NCBI RefSeq assembly: GCF_048771995.1
Contig: NC_133063.1
Coordinates: 68,701,514 to 68,765,513 of the forward strand
Reading direction: 5' to 3'
Origin: Taeniopygia guttata
Lineage: Eukaryota > Chordata > Aves > Passeriformes > Estrildidae
DNA: 64,000 nt
The translations under genes and the position numbers were made by a program. The notes under the pieces are model-generated. The model did not search any database. It worked only from the letters and a program-made list of their open reading frames with translations, and was not told the origin of the DNA. Shown here one piece after another: positions 1-13,000 of the stretch (position 1 is the stretch's first letter; the number at the start of each line of letters is the position of its first letter).

Positions 1-126
1 ACAGATCATCCATCAAAATAAAATCAAATTATTTTATACTTCCTCATCTTCAACTTCTACCTATCGGTATTTGCCAAAGCATAAGACATTCAGAAAAGGC
101 ATTCATGACACATGAAAGCGGAAAAA

Positions 127-1395
127 TCACAGAATCACAGAATCACAGAATAATGAGGTTGGAAGAGACCTCTAAGATCGTAAAGTCCAACCTATGTCCT
201 AACACCTCAACTAGACTATAGCACCAAGTGCCATGTCCAGTAATTTTTTAAACATACCCAGAGATGGTGATTCTACCACCGCTTTGGGAAGACAGTTCCA
301 GTACTTCTTTATTCTTTTGGTGAAAATTTTTTTCTAATATCCAACCTATACCTTCCCTGACATAGCTTGAAGGCACGTAGCTGTGTCCCCTTGTTCTGTC
401 AGCTGCTGCCCGGTGGAAGAGACCGACCCCCACCTGCCTACAACCTCCCTTCAGGAAGTTGTAGAAAGCAAGCCTCCTCCTCTCCAGGCTAAACAACCCC
501 AGTTCCTTCAAATGTTCCTCACAGGGTTTGTGTTCCAAGCCCCTCACCAGCCTCGTTGCCTCCTCTGGACGTGCTCACGCACCTCAACGTCCTTCCCAAA
601 CTGAGGGCCCAGAACTGGACACAGCACTCAAGGTGTGGCCTCACCAGCGCCGAGTACAGGGGGAGAATGACCTCCCTGCTCCTGCTGGCCACACAATTCC
701 TGGCACAGGCCAGGATGTCCTTGGCCTTCTTGGCCACCAGGGCACACTGCTGGCTCCTATTCAACCGCTGTCGACCAGCACCCCCAGTCCCTTTGTGCCT
801 GAACACTGTCCAGCCACACTGTCCCCAGCTTGTAACGTTGTAGGGGATTTTTGTGGCCAAAATGTAGAACTTGGCACTTAGACTTATTAAACTTCATGCT
901 GTTGGACTCTGCTCGTTCCTCCAACCTATCTAAGCCCCTCTGCAGAGCCCTCCTTCCTTCTGATAGAGCAACACAAGCTCCCAGCTCAGTGTCGTCTGCA
1001 AATTTACTAATGAAAGACTCAATCCCCTCATCCACGTTTTCAATAAAGATATTGAACAGAACTGGTCCCAGCACAGAGCCCTGAGGGACACCACTGGTGG
1101 CTGGCCCCAGCTGGATGCAGCACCACTCACCAGCACTCTCTGGGCCCGGCCATCCAGCCAGTTCTGAACCCAGCACTGAGTGCTCCTGTCCCAGCCGTGG
1201 GCTGCAGCTTCTCCATGAGTGTGCTGTGGGAGACAGTGTCAAAGGGTCTGCTGAAGTCCAAATAGACAACATCCACAGCCTTTCCTGCATCCACCAGGCA
1301 GGTCACTGGTCATAGAAGGAGACCGAGTTGGTCAGACATGACCTACCCTTTATAAACCCCTGCTGGCTGGGTCTGATACCCTGTGGAGCTGCTTC
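127..1395 (-). mobile_element. CR1 LINE, 5'-truncated, 3' end of ORF2 plus tail
   Basis: Read on the minus strand, this is the last part of a chicken-repeat-1 non-LTR retrotransposon. The 757-1290 frame holds reverse-transcriptase motifs, [20 protein letters not shown] and then FADDTELG, with the catalytic FADD at 991-1002. The C-terminal part follows in two other frames: [20 protein letters not shown] near 700, and [20 protein letters not shown] near 500. The reading frame is therefore broken by at least two frameshifts and the copy is dead. Its 3' end is the short repeat at about 127-150, ATTCTGTG-like on the minus strand, which is typical of CR1. The 5' half of the element is missing, the usual CR1 truncation. 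The exact 5' edge near 1395 is approximate. Confidence 0.93.
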
Positions 1396-4300
1396 AGCAA
1401 AAGTAACATCAGGCAAAAAATACCCGAACACACTTGTTCTATAAAACTAAGTATTTATACAAGAGGGAAAAAAAAAAACAACACAAAAAACCCCACAAAA
1501 ACAAAACAAAAAGCCACCACACAGATATTGTCAGGATAAACTGCAGTGGCACTTAAGTGTAGATTCCAGTTATTCTTATTTCCTTCAAACCAGTGCCTGG
1601 ATGCACTGCAAGCCAGATTGGAACCCAGAAGCAGTGCCCACAACACCTGGGTTATAATGTGCCTCAGGAGAGGTGTAATTTGATGTTGAGCCATACAGGC
1701 ATACTCCAAGAGTGGCAGACAGTATGCAGGGATGTCTGTACAGGCAGCACAGTGAATATCAGGGAGGCACTCAAATGAGTGGTTTCACCCCCTTCTCCCT
1801 GCCCACAGCCACTTTCCCTCTTGCCTGTGCCATCACTCCTGTGGCCACGCAGAGGGGCTGGAACTCGGAAGCTGCTCAGCTGAATGCCAGCAACAGGGAA
1901 ATGAATGACTGGGGTTTAGCCAGGTGTTCCACCAGCCCAGCTCTCCATGTGGCTGCACAAACCTCATGCTTGCAGCAGAAGGCCACGGGCAGGAGCAGTC
2001 AGGCACGGGAGCAGCCCGCTCTGCAGCTGACAGAGAGCTGCGAGAGGGTAATGCCATCCTACACTTCAGGTGTGCTTGCAAGCCCTACACAGGACAAGGC
2101 TGGCATAGCACAATTTTCACTGTGTGTTAGCCTGTCTCTAAGTAAAATCCTTTAACTTCCCTTTCCACAGCCTTTAAAAGTATATGAATAATCCAGTCTA
2201 CAAGCAATATACAAGCTTGCTTAATAAAAATAGTTTTGTTCAAAAGGGCTTCAGAGCATTCTATTAGTTTTTCTTAACCTCTGTGTTGCTGCTTATCTGT
2301 GTAAGCTCTTAAGGGATGTGGATAAATGAGCTACAAAATGTACACAGGAGCTCCCCTTGCCTGCACACCAATCTAATGGGCCTCTAGCCAGCACTGAACT
2401 GAAAACCCTTATGACCTTGCTAGGGTGACACTGCGCCCAAGCTAATAAGTTATATGCAGAGGCTGAGTGATCTGGGCTGGGCTTCACAAACATGCTTTTG
2501 AACTGGAGCTCAACACACTGGCTGGTGTCCAGGAAGCTGAGCACCCATGCAGAGGGCATTCGTGCACGAGCTCAGCCAACCACAGACACATATTTACAGT
2601 ATCATCAGACTGGAGGCTACCACTTCTCTCCACAAGATCTCAGTATCTGCAAACCTTTACTAGATTTCAACATATAGGCCATGTATTTCACCTAACCTTC
2701 CATTCTGAGACAATGGGAACTTTTTGCATTATACAAGCTATCCAGTGATCTTCTGGCTTTGTTAACTCTAATAAATCATAGGATAGACTTGGCTGTTCCT
2801 TGCTGCAGGGACCACCCATTTCCATGTGGTTTGAGGAATATTCCTGTAATTACCATTGTTTTGCAACACATGTGAGACACCATGATGTGTCTTCCAGTTT
2901 GTAACTGCTATGTCTCACAAACCTAAAATTTGGCCATATATTTTATTCAAGAAACTATGCTTTATGAAAGCCCTCTCCAGCTTTTTTTTAAAGACATCAA
3001 TAAATCTATACAAATTATGACCATATAATACAGTTAATGAGTGTTTTAGTTCACATTACTTCAATCACAGTTCAAAATAAATAAAAGCTAATATGTTTTC
3101 TAACTTGGCCATCATTGGTTTTACCGAATTCCTACTGCACACTTCAGTGGGGATATTGCAATTATTTACTACACCACCACTGACACAAAAACAAGTATTT
3201 TTACTAGTTGTATTATTTTATTAATACAACTGGAACTAACTCAGCTCTTTCATTCTCTTCCCCCACTTCCCCCCGCTGTTTATCTCTCCTCTCTAAGACC
3301 TGTTGATAAAGCGGGTTCCCTAAAGTTACATATATCTGAAACGATGTAAGGTTATGCAAACAGAACACAAAATAAGTGCAGAAAAAGGAACTGGAAGGCA
3401 AGACTATTCTCTGTCCATGCATAAGAATAATAGACAGTACAATGTATAGAGCAGAAAATGGCAGCTGTAATTAAATGTTAGAGAATACTTCCAGCAGGAG
3501 CAAGTAATCTAAAAGTCAGAACAGGAATGTGAGGAAGAAATAGGCCTACTATTGTGCAAGTCAGGTAGAAATCAAAATGTGGTATTTCAAGTGGGGAATA
3601 GGCACACCATGTATGTTAGGCAGCTATTCTGACAACTTAGGCGTGTCTGGCAAATATCTACATGGTAGATGAATGTTGAAATTTCCTTTGAGAAGTAAGT
3701 CTGTACAGCTAACATATGTAATATCTCAAAAAGAAATTCAGATATTTTTTCTGATTAATTTATGATATAATTCTGTGCCTTTACTGTGTAACAGCTATCT
3801 AATGTTAAGAAAGGCCAGTTAGGACTTACTTAATTTCCCACATACTTGGTCACAAGCAGTTGCTTAATTTATTTAGAAATTGTCTGTAGTATTTGCCATT
3901 ATGTATCTTGCAGCCATCTCAGTATTCATAATACCTTATTTAAACTGGAATTAAGAAGCATGATTCACAAGCTTGACAGTGTGAAAACAAATTTCTATTA
4001 AAAATTGTACCATTATTTATGTGTTATTAAACAGCTGGAAAAATTCTACTGGCACCAAAAAATTTAAGCATACAAACAAGCATGAAAGCAGAAACATTCA
4101 AATTATTTAATTAAGCTCAGTTAACGGCTGAATACAGTTTGCCTGAACTGAAGGAAATAGCTCAGTTACCCAAAATCCAATTGCAAAAAATACACAATCA
4201 ATATTTTTCACCTCTGGGAATGGGAGCAAGTACCAGCTGCCACACTGTATACATAACTGAGATCTGGCTGGAGGACCAGTATTCAGATTTGCATAAGAAT

Positions 4301-6734
4301 GAGCAAGGAGTGTTTTCAAACTGCCTACGTGACCCAGGAACATAAGTGTTCCAAGTGCTCGTAGTGAGAGTTAAAACAAGCAAGCTAAACTTGATACTTT
4401 AAACTCCCCTTAGGTATCTTAACCCTGACTCACTTAAATATGCCTCTAGGAGATGTCTTTGACAGGAACAGAGGGAAATCTGAGCAGAGTAAGAACCCAC
4501 TATATAAATGGAGGGATTTGCATCAATTCCAAAGCGGGCAAGAGCTAGGCTTACATGTAACAGAGGCATTCTCGCAAGATTTGCAGTTTAGCTGCATTTG
4601 ATTGTAAGAAATTCCTGCTAATGTAACTTCATTACATGTTACAGCAGTGCAGTATACTGGTGTACATACATACATATGTACATATATGCATACATAAATA
4701 CACTAGAAAAAAATAGCTCATGGCCATGTTTTTAATATGCAATACAGCTAATCTAGGCACCAGCTCTTCAGGGCTCTAGCTGTACCGCTCACAGAGAAAG
4801 GATCTTAACTGCTGCTACCCAAATTCTTTGTTCTGTCACAGAGGTCCTGCCACAGCCTTGGGAACGTTATTGAATCTCTTGTGCTTTTGGGCTCCCTCAG
4901 CCTGTAAAGCTAAAGTAGCAGAGCAACCCAACTCTCATCCCTGCCCTGATGGGAAATACATTAGAGCCTATGAGCTTCTGCTGATATAGGACATGACTGA
5001 TCACCGCAGTTACAACATTATCCTTAATCTAGGCCATTATGAGAAAATTAAGGCTCTTTGTGTCCTCACTGTTTCAAGGCACAAATCTGGTTCCAAATAA
5101 GGAATTTCTCCTTAACTAACAAAGTCTTTCCAGCATCATGTTTTTCAAACTTTTAAAAATTTAAATAACAAAACAAACAAACCAAAACAAACAAAAATAA
5201 GCCTATCTAAGGGGACAAATATTAATTCAACTGAAATATTGTACCAGTATAAAATGGCAAAGTAAATAACACTGAAACATAACTACCTGAAACACAAATG
5301 CTTTGTCCTTCTGTCAGAGATCACTGTTTCTGTATTACAAAAATGCATTCAGCTATCCTACTGTACTGGATATTAATATGTAGGTATTTCTTGAATCTCA
5401 AATTAGATTACAATGTTAGTAGGTCATAATGGAGATATTGTTCTCATAGCATGTGCTCTCCTGTGCAGTTCTGCTGCTGATAACTATTCAAATCAAGGAA
5501 TCTAGGTGGAAGAAGAATATTATACCTTTTATGTCAAGCCATCTAACAAATGTGAGGGTAAAGAAATAATAAATTCGACATCAACACGTGCTCAAATAAG
5601 TTTTTACTTCAGACATTACCAGTGAAGACAACCTCAGGCGTCTTTCTAGTGATGCAAACTATAAAAACTTACCTAGTCTGACCTTTCAAATAAGAAGTGA
5701 GAGGTTTACCTCTTGAAATGAGAACAGGGGAGAAGTGAATTTGGCCATTTGTTTTACCACATTGCCTCTGCAAACACAGTTTTGAGATGTTGATGTTTCA
5801 ATGACAGAAAACTCAGCTTTCTGCATGAACATGTTGAAGCTACTGAATGGAAAAGGTGGGACTGAGAGGGAAGCGGGATGTTTATATACTGTGCCAGCTC
5901 TCTGCCCTGTGGCCTGGTGCAGTGAGGAATTACAGTACAGAACTCTATCTGCTACTACATGAACCTACCACTTCAAAATAATTGTCTAGAGCTTGCAGAG
6001 GCCTCTAGCACAGGGATAGATGTCACCTGACTTTGTTCCTGCTTTGCAATCTGCAAGTGCAAGAGTACCATGTGATGGAAAACTTTGTCTTGGAAACAGC
6101 AGAGGGCTGGGACAGGAGCCCAGGATGGGGTCTGGCCCATTCCCTTCCACCAGAGTCAGAGGCTGAAGGGGGACAAGCTGCACACGGGAAAGGGAGCAAG
6201 CTGCTGGCTGCCACCCTGCTCTCTGCCTCCTGCTCTCTGGCTATCTGACTAGTAGAGGGTAGATTTCATCACCCACCTTCGTCATGACTGCTACAAGTAA
6301 GGAGCCCAGTTAGCAGTGTGTACACTGAGCATTTTATTCACAGAACTCACATCCTTTTGACTTCTGGTGCGGGCTTTTGCCAAATCACATTCAGTTCAAT
6401 TCATCACGTGAATTTGTGCATAATCCTAGGGCTGCTTCCAGGACACAAAACAGTTGTAATTGAAGTCTTCATCTCTGCTAAACTGCCCTTGAAAATTTCT
6501 TCATACATTAGACAGGAACGCTGTAAGCACCTGGCTTGTTTAACCAGGAATAAAACTATGTTATTTAAATTTGCAAAGATACCCTCACAGCCTCTCAATC
6601 TTGTCCAAAACATAACACAAACATTGCATCCTTAGCACAGTTAACTTCCTCTTTATAAGACTTAGTGCATCTTAAATGTCAGGTGGAAAACTGTAGATGA
6701 CAAACTACAGAGTCAGTAATGTCCTGCTGTTGCA
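1396..6734. other. Intergenic, no supported gene
   Basis: AT-rich single-copy-looking DNA. The short open frames here, the longest 147 residues at 1712-2155, resemble no family I know, have no splice-site support, and have the composition of chance frames. An A/C-rich low-complexity tract lies at about 1470-1512, a TACA/TATG simple repeat at 4661-4701, and an A/C-rich tract at 5167-5200. Distal enhancers of VLDLR could lie here but cannot be recognised without alignment. Confidence 0.6.
4661..4701. repeat. TACA/TATG microsatellite
   Basis: Imperfect tetranucleotide run of TACA, TATG and CATA units over about 40 bp. It is simple-sequence DNA with no sign of function. Confidence 0.7.
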
Positions 6735-6895
6735 CAAAAAGACCTGGAGTCTCCATTGTTGGAAAATTTAAAAAACATGTTAAGACATGATTTTTCCCAC
6801 ATCAAGAACAACCTAGGAGTATCAGCCTTTTCTAGAGGCAGGAGCTGGATCAGATGACTTTTGAGAAACAGTTCTAGCCCAGTTTCTGTAAGGCT
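6735..6895 (+). mobile_element. Ancient CR1 3' end
   Basis: The stretch has the order of the CR1 3' untranslated region in worn form. A 'GGAGTCTCCATTGTTGGAAAA' type start lies at about 6740. It is followed by AGGAGCTGGATCAGATGACT (about 6840-6859) and a 'CAGTTTCTGTAAGG' remnant of the terminal repeat. Many substitutions separate it from younger copies, so it is old. The family call is by eye from the CR1 tail pattern; the borders are approximate. Confidence 0.65.
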
Positions 6896-8068
6896 GTCTT
6901 GCACTACTTACCACCAACCTGCACTTAGCCAGATGTAAGTTTACAAAGGCAAATACTAAAATCAGCCTTTGCTCACCCCCAAGTCTGATAAAACTCTCAC
7001 CGGAAGCCTTAAAAAATTCAGTGAAGATGTTAAGATGTTATTTGCATTAATTCTTAATAATAATTATAAAAGCAGCTATAAAATAATAATATATAAGAGT
7101 TAATTCTGTCATAGTGGTAAGACAACTCTCTGATGATTCATATCACTATACTTTGGGTTTCTAAGGAGCAATTAAACTTTACCTTTACAAATATATATTT
7201 TTGTTGAAGTTTTTTGTTCACTTGGGATGATCTGTCTTGAGCTTACACGCAGAATATACTAGCTTCATGCAAGCAGATATGCAGTTGCTTACCAACTCGT
7301 TTGCAACATTGACAGATCTTTTCAATTCATTGATATTACAAATTCTTTTTGTTAAAGTAATTGACTGAACTATTAGTAAACTCTTCAAAAATAAGAGTGA
7401 AACTATTTAATTAAGCCACCATATAAGCACTTCCCCAGCTGCTAATGCAAAGCTAAATAATACAACATTCTTAGCCAAAACTGAATCCTGGGAAGAAATA
7501 TTGTTTCTTCATTTATTGCCATAGTAAAATCAGAAACACAGCAGCTAGCTACACCCAGGCAGCTGCCAGGTGTGTCTTTGGCAAGATGCTGCTCTGAGAA
7601 TTCTTGTGGCCACAGTTAGATAGGGGTGGAAGGCAGAAAACCAGATGCATTGACTGTACCAGAGGCCTGCAGTTTGACTACATAAAAAGTCCTTAACTTT
7701 CAGAGTGCGTAGCAAGATCCTTCTATTTAAGGTCCAAAAATAGAATTTTTATCCCACTATAAAGCATGTATGTGTTGACCTTATTGAAGAATCTGGATTC
7801 AGATGGAATTAATGGGGAAAAGCACATCTAAAACTGCATAGAAAATACTCATATCAACATTTCCTTAAAAAAGCTGAGATAGGATCTCAGTTAGAAAGTG
7901 TCATCCATTTGGCACAGGAGAAATTTAGCACTTCACTACCCAGAGAGGGTTGGCACTGAAATATAAAGACGCCCCTGCTTGACAAGCCTAAGGATGTCTG
8001 GGAAGATTTAGGTGTTTATGCTTTTTCAAACCCAAAGCCTTCTCCCTTAGATTCACTGCTCCTGAGGA

Positions 8069-8093
8069 TTGGTTCTGGTTAGTCCAGAACCAA
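8069..8093. repeat. Perfect 10-bp inverted repeat
   Basis: TTGGTTCTGG at 8069-8078 and CCAGAACCAA at 8084-8093 are exact complements with a 5-nt TTAGT loop. There is no adjacent gene or run of T that would suggest a specific role. Confidence 0.7.
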
Positions 8094-10010
8094 CTTCTGA
8101 GGCAGTAACTGTACTGAGAAGTGAAAACAAATAAAACAGGGCTAAAGACTCCATGGTGCAGTGAGGCAGCAAGAAGTGGATAAACAACCAGGGCAGCTTA
8201 ACATGGCAATTGCCTTCCTGCTGAACCAGTCCTGTGGCTGTCCCTCAGGCTCACACGCACGAGTTCCTTCACAGAACTGTCGCAAAACTTAAATTATTGA
8301 TATCAATGGAGCACAGCCTGTCAGGAGGTATCGAAGAACGTTCTCCCTGCAAAATAAATATGAAAGAGAGTAGGTACTGCCGCCACTTAAAACCTGCTGA
8401 CAAAGGGCTGAATCTTGCTCTGATCTTAACCCTGCAAATGGGCCTTCCAGCTCTAGCCGAAAAGCAGCAGACAGCACCAAGCCTGGTCACATTCCCATTT
8501 TGCAGTTAAACAGTCATGTTCCTAGGCTGTAGTTTCTTGCTGGGGCTGTTTATTTGGAGCCTAACACCATTTCTGAGCTAACTTTCAGGTTAAACACAGG
8601 AAGTCTCATTGCTTGTTACTTGCTCAGAGCAGTGTAACAACCATGAACAAGGGCAAACTATCAAGTGACAGTTGTTGAAACCAGTGGACAGCCTGGAGAC
8701 CAGTGCATGACATTTCCTGCCTTTTCCCATCACAGGAATGACCATTTAACAAAACCACCAAAGATAAAACAGGAGTGGTTTTTCTTGGCAATTTGCACTA
8801 ATGAGGACCTAGAATTTCTAATTCTTAACAGGAGAGGAAAAGGGATCAGGAACTTTCCCAAGATTTCTTTTGTGTCTTACCCTGGAATGTGTTAATACCA
8901 CAAAGGGCTTCTGCTATATCCAAGCCAAATGCAAGTAGACCTTGACTCATTCTTTTTTTTCCAAATAACCCAAGTAAAGCCTAGATAAGCCACACTGCTG
9001 TATTCACCTGCTGGAATTGGTCAGAAATAGATGTTGTCACTAGCACAGCAACAAATGTAGTGAGATACACAGGAAGAAGAAACCCTTCTTGCATGCTTTT
9101 GCTGATGCTTACACAATAGATAAGGAATGCTGTGCACTTGAACATGAGAATGAAGATGACAAGGAGAACTTATTGAGTAAGCAACAGTGGAGAAAGCTGG
9201 GGCTGCTGGGAAAACCAGAGCAGAGGAAACACTTAATTTCAATAGAAAATGAGACAAGATAGAACCTTCTCTAACTGAAGCCACTGGAGTTCACGATCCT
9301 GGCTGCAAAGAGGCATTTCAGCACAATAGCCCATTGGCCCAACAGGATTGGCAGCTGTAGAAGGATTTATAAAGATGATGTAGGGAAACAGATTGACTTT
9401 TGCAAGCTGCTGAAATAACTAGCAGCTGGTGAAGCTCATCTACGTCACCTAATCTGTCCAGCTCCACTTTGCAGGAACGCTCATAGCCTCAGTAACCCAT
9501 CTGCAGTGCCATTGCACTGCCCTTCTAGTTCACTGCACAATTACTCTCATTGTAAGAAACATTCTCTTATGACTTGAGATTTTCCTATTTCAGCTTCAGG
9601 CCATTGCACCTTGTCTTTCTTTCTACTGAGAATGCAGGTAATTCCCTTATTTCATTTATATTATTATCTCTGCAATTATTTATAGTCTGCAACTGTAAAT
9701 CTCCTGAGTCCTCCATTTAACACAGCTCTTTCAGTGTCTTTTTCTGCAGTCTTACTTTTCTGTCGTCATCCATTACTGGATTTGTATAATCTCTGTTTTT
9801 AGTAATTGTTATGATATGGGGTCTTGGATGAATTCACCATTCTAACTGTAGGAAAATCATAGCTATATGAACCAGAGACTCATTATTTTAATACTATTAC
9901 TTGAGAAAACGTAGTGTGTTTTATGTGACAGTGAGACTCGAAAAGCACTCGGCAGCCTCGTTTTCAAATGGCAAATCACATGTCCTAAACTTGGAACATA
10001 GAACCAAAGC

Positions 10011-10062
10011 TCTGAGAATTCTCAGAATGAATGAATTCTGAGAATTCTCAGAATGAATTCCC
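10011..10062. repeat. 26-bp tandem duplication, internally palindromic
   Basis: The block starting TCTGAGAATTCTCAGAATGA at 10011 recurs at 10037, giving two copies with a 26-bp period. Each copy contains CTGAGAATTCTCAG, which is its own reverse complement. It is a small local duplication in intergenic DNA. Confidence 0.8.
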
Positions 10063-13000
10063 AAAATACAGCAGTTTCCTTCAACTATATGGTAAGAAAT
10101 AGAAGAGCAAGATTTTTTTGTTAAATTAATAAAAGTTTGAAAGCAGGATCCCATAACAGAAATTATTAACAAAACCTTTTCTCTAGGTGGCAGTTATTTC
10201 CTTTTACATATATGAATATGAATTTAAAATTTGAATAGTGGTGTGTGTTCACTTGAAAATAAGCCAAGAGCTCCAATAATAATAATAACTATTGGGAAAG
10301 GCATGGATAGCATTTATTCTACAAAATGGTTGCTATATTTTAAAATTTTTCTAAGCTTTCATTTTCAAAAAAAAAAAAAAATCTGGCAATGTATTAACTG
10401 CTGTGGACTGAGACATCCTATTTCTTCTGTATTTGCTACTAAATTACTTAAGCCCTGGCCAAGTACTGATAAATACACACCCTGGAAGTGCCTTCTGACA
10501 CATGGAGACATTTTTTCCTTCATTTTACTGGGCAAAGAGACATCAAAAAAACTGGTCTGCACAAGAACATTTGAAAAAGATTTCTACAAAGCCAAGTCAT
10601 AAACTGAATCTAGATATCCTTTGCTGCCGTTTAGTATCTTCACAGCAATATTCTTAGAAAAAAAACCAGAGAAGGTAGTTGCAGTTGAAAAGCCTAAAGA
10701 ATCACCTGTTATATGCAAATAAAATTTATATTCTTGTAATAGGAGATGCTATGCTGTATTGACACTGAAACTAACTGCAGAGATCACGATAAAATGGATC
10801 TCCAAGGAATAACAGAGGCATGCTAAAATTGCAACCATGACAAAAACACAGCTTTGAAAAGATACTTACTTATACTTTTAAGAATTTGGGCAAAATGAAA
10901 TAATGGTTACAACAGTGTAGTAGTTTCGCATACTAATGATGTGACAGACTTCAGGAAAAAAAGATCAAAATCAGTCTGGAACACACAGATTCTAATGAGA
11001 CAGAGCTGGGCTCTGATATGGGCTACAAGACAGGATGGCAGGCACAGATCCACAGTATAACATGGTGTAAAGATATGTCAGAACCTTTTATTTTTACCTG
11101 AACTTTCCATATGCAGAAAAACATACTACTGATTGCTGTCAGTTCTGGCTACTTCAAGCACATGAATGATGGTGTACCTTCACCAGGTAGCCAATAAACC
11201 AACACTAGTGTAGTTAAGGAGTTTTTTCCTATTAAGTTTTCCACATCAGAACTGGTAAAATATCATTTGAATGATCACCAGCCAACTTACTTTAAATCAA
11301 ATTAATTAAGTTGTTTATTGTCAAAAATCAAATTTTAAAAACCTGAGAGAACTAGAGAGTTCAAGAGTTTGCAATTCCTTGAAATGATCATTAAATGTAT
11401 TAATAAATTAAAAAAAGAAAGTCCATTGCACACATATTGAATATGATATTAATATCAAAGATCCTCTAAGTATAGATCTGTAATTAAGTTAATACTTGAT
11501 TCACTTTTCAACAGAACAATGACAATGCTGTTGTGGCAAGTATATTTCTCTCCCTCTCAGTAGTTTTCATACAGATGTACAGAGAGAAATGAAAGAGAAA
11601 ACAATTTATATTTCTGTTCTTTGTTTTTCTTATGTAGAATGTGTTTAGAGAATTGTTTATCTGGAGTGAGTGCTTGATTAGATTCTCATGAGGATTGTTT
11701 GAGCCTAATATCCAATCCAATCCACCTGTGTCTGAACTCTCAAGAGAGGGTGATGAGTTGTATTAGAGTTAGAGAAAGTAGTATGTAGTTTTAATCTCTT
11801 CTTTTTTATATAATATATTAATGTATTTCAGCCATAGTTGAAATAAAGAAATCATTCAGCCTTCTGAATTGAGTCAGACATCGTCATTTTTTCCCATTGG
11901 GTTCACCTGCATTTACAATATGCTGTCAAGTGTAGGATGGTAAAAGGAAACAGTGCAAGTGGACCAGAGTTGAAACTCCAAAGATCTTGCAGAGGCACAG
12001 TCTCCATCCTAAGATATGCTTTGGAAGAACGAAATGAACATTGTTTACATTTAAAGAAGACAACGGGAAAAGTTTCTCCAATTGCTCAGCCAGTCACCTA
12101 CAGTCTCAACATCAATAATATACTAAGTTTTAGAACAAATACAGAATAGAAAACTTCATCAATTTCATGTGTGCTTGGAAAATAGGAGAAAGTAATCAGG
12201 ATTTACCAGAATTTGACTGTACCCAGCTAACTTCACTCCTTCTTTCAACAAGCCATGTGAATTTTTCAACTTATTAGCTAGATCAAGTCTACACATCACT
12301 CTGAAGAATCTAAATCAGATTAACATCTAAATGAAATGAGGAAACTATTAGTTAAGAAGAAAATGCTTAGCAAATAGACAACAAGAGTTGTCAGATGGAG
12401 TAACATGTATAGCTTAAAGGGTATATGAGGAGTAATGGTGAAAAGAAAACTTTAGGATAAAGGAGTTTACTAAGACGTGATCAGCCATGGGACCCATCAA
12501 ATAGTATTATCACCAATCTTAAATATCATCACCAATAATCTAGAAATTAGAAAGGAGGTTAACAAAATTAAGGACATGAAGTTGGACAGCACACTTTAAC
12601 AGACAACCAACATACAAACTAAATAATAGAAATTGTATCAACATCTCTGAATGGCCATGCAGAAATGTCCATTTCTCCCCTGTGATTATAAAGGTACACT
12701 TGCTCCCCAAGATAAATATTTAGGGTAGGTAGGTATGTACACTAGAGACCATGACACCATCTGATGCAGTCACAGGGAGAGCACACGATATCTATCGGTC
12801 AAGGTATTTCCAGCAGGGAAAATGGTCAGCATCAGCTTAATGTCAGCATAGAAGACTTGAAAAAGTCCTCCTGTGGAGCTCTTTGAGCCCTGGAGCACCA
12901 GCAATCTTTCTGTTCAGTCGAACCCAGGAAAGGTGGATTCAAGCTGAGAGCAGGCCTGACGATCCCAATCACAATGGTTAGAGGAATAGTCTCTCAACAG

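Noticed and set aside
1712-2155. 147-residue + strand frame
   Set aside because: No recognisable domain, no promoter or splice context, and composition like chance translation.
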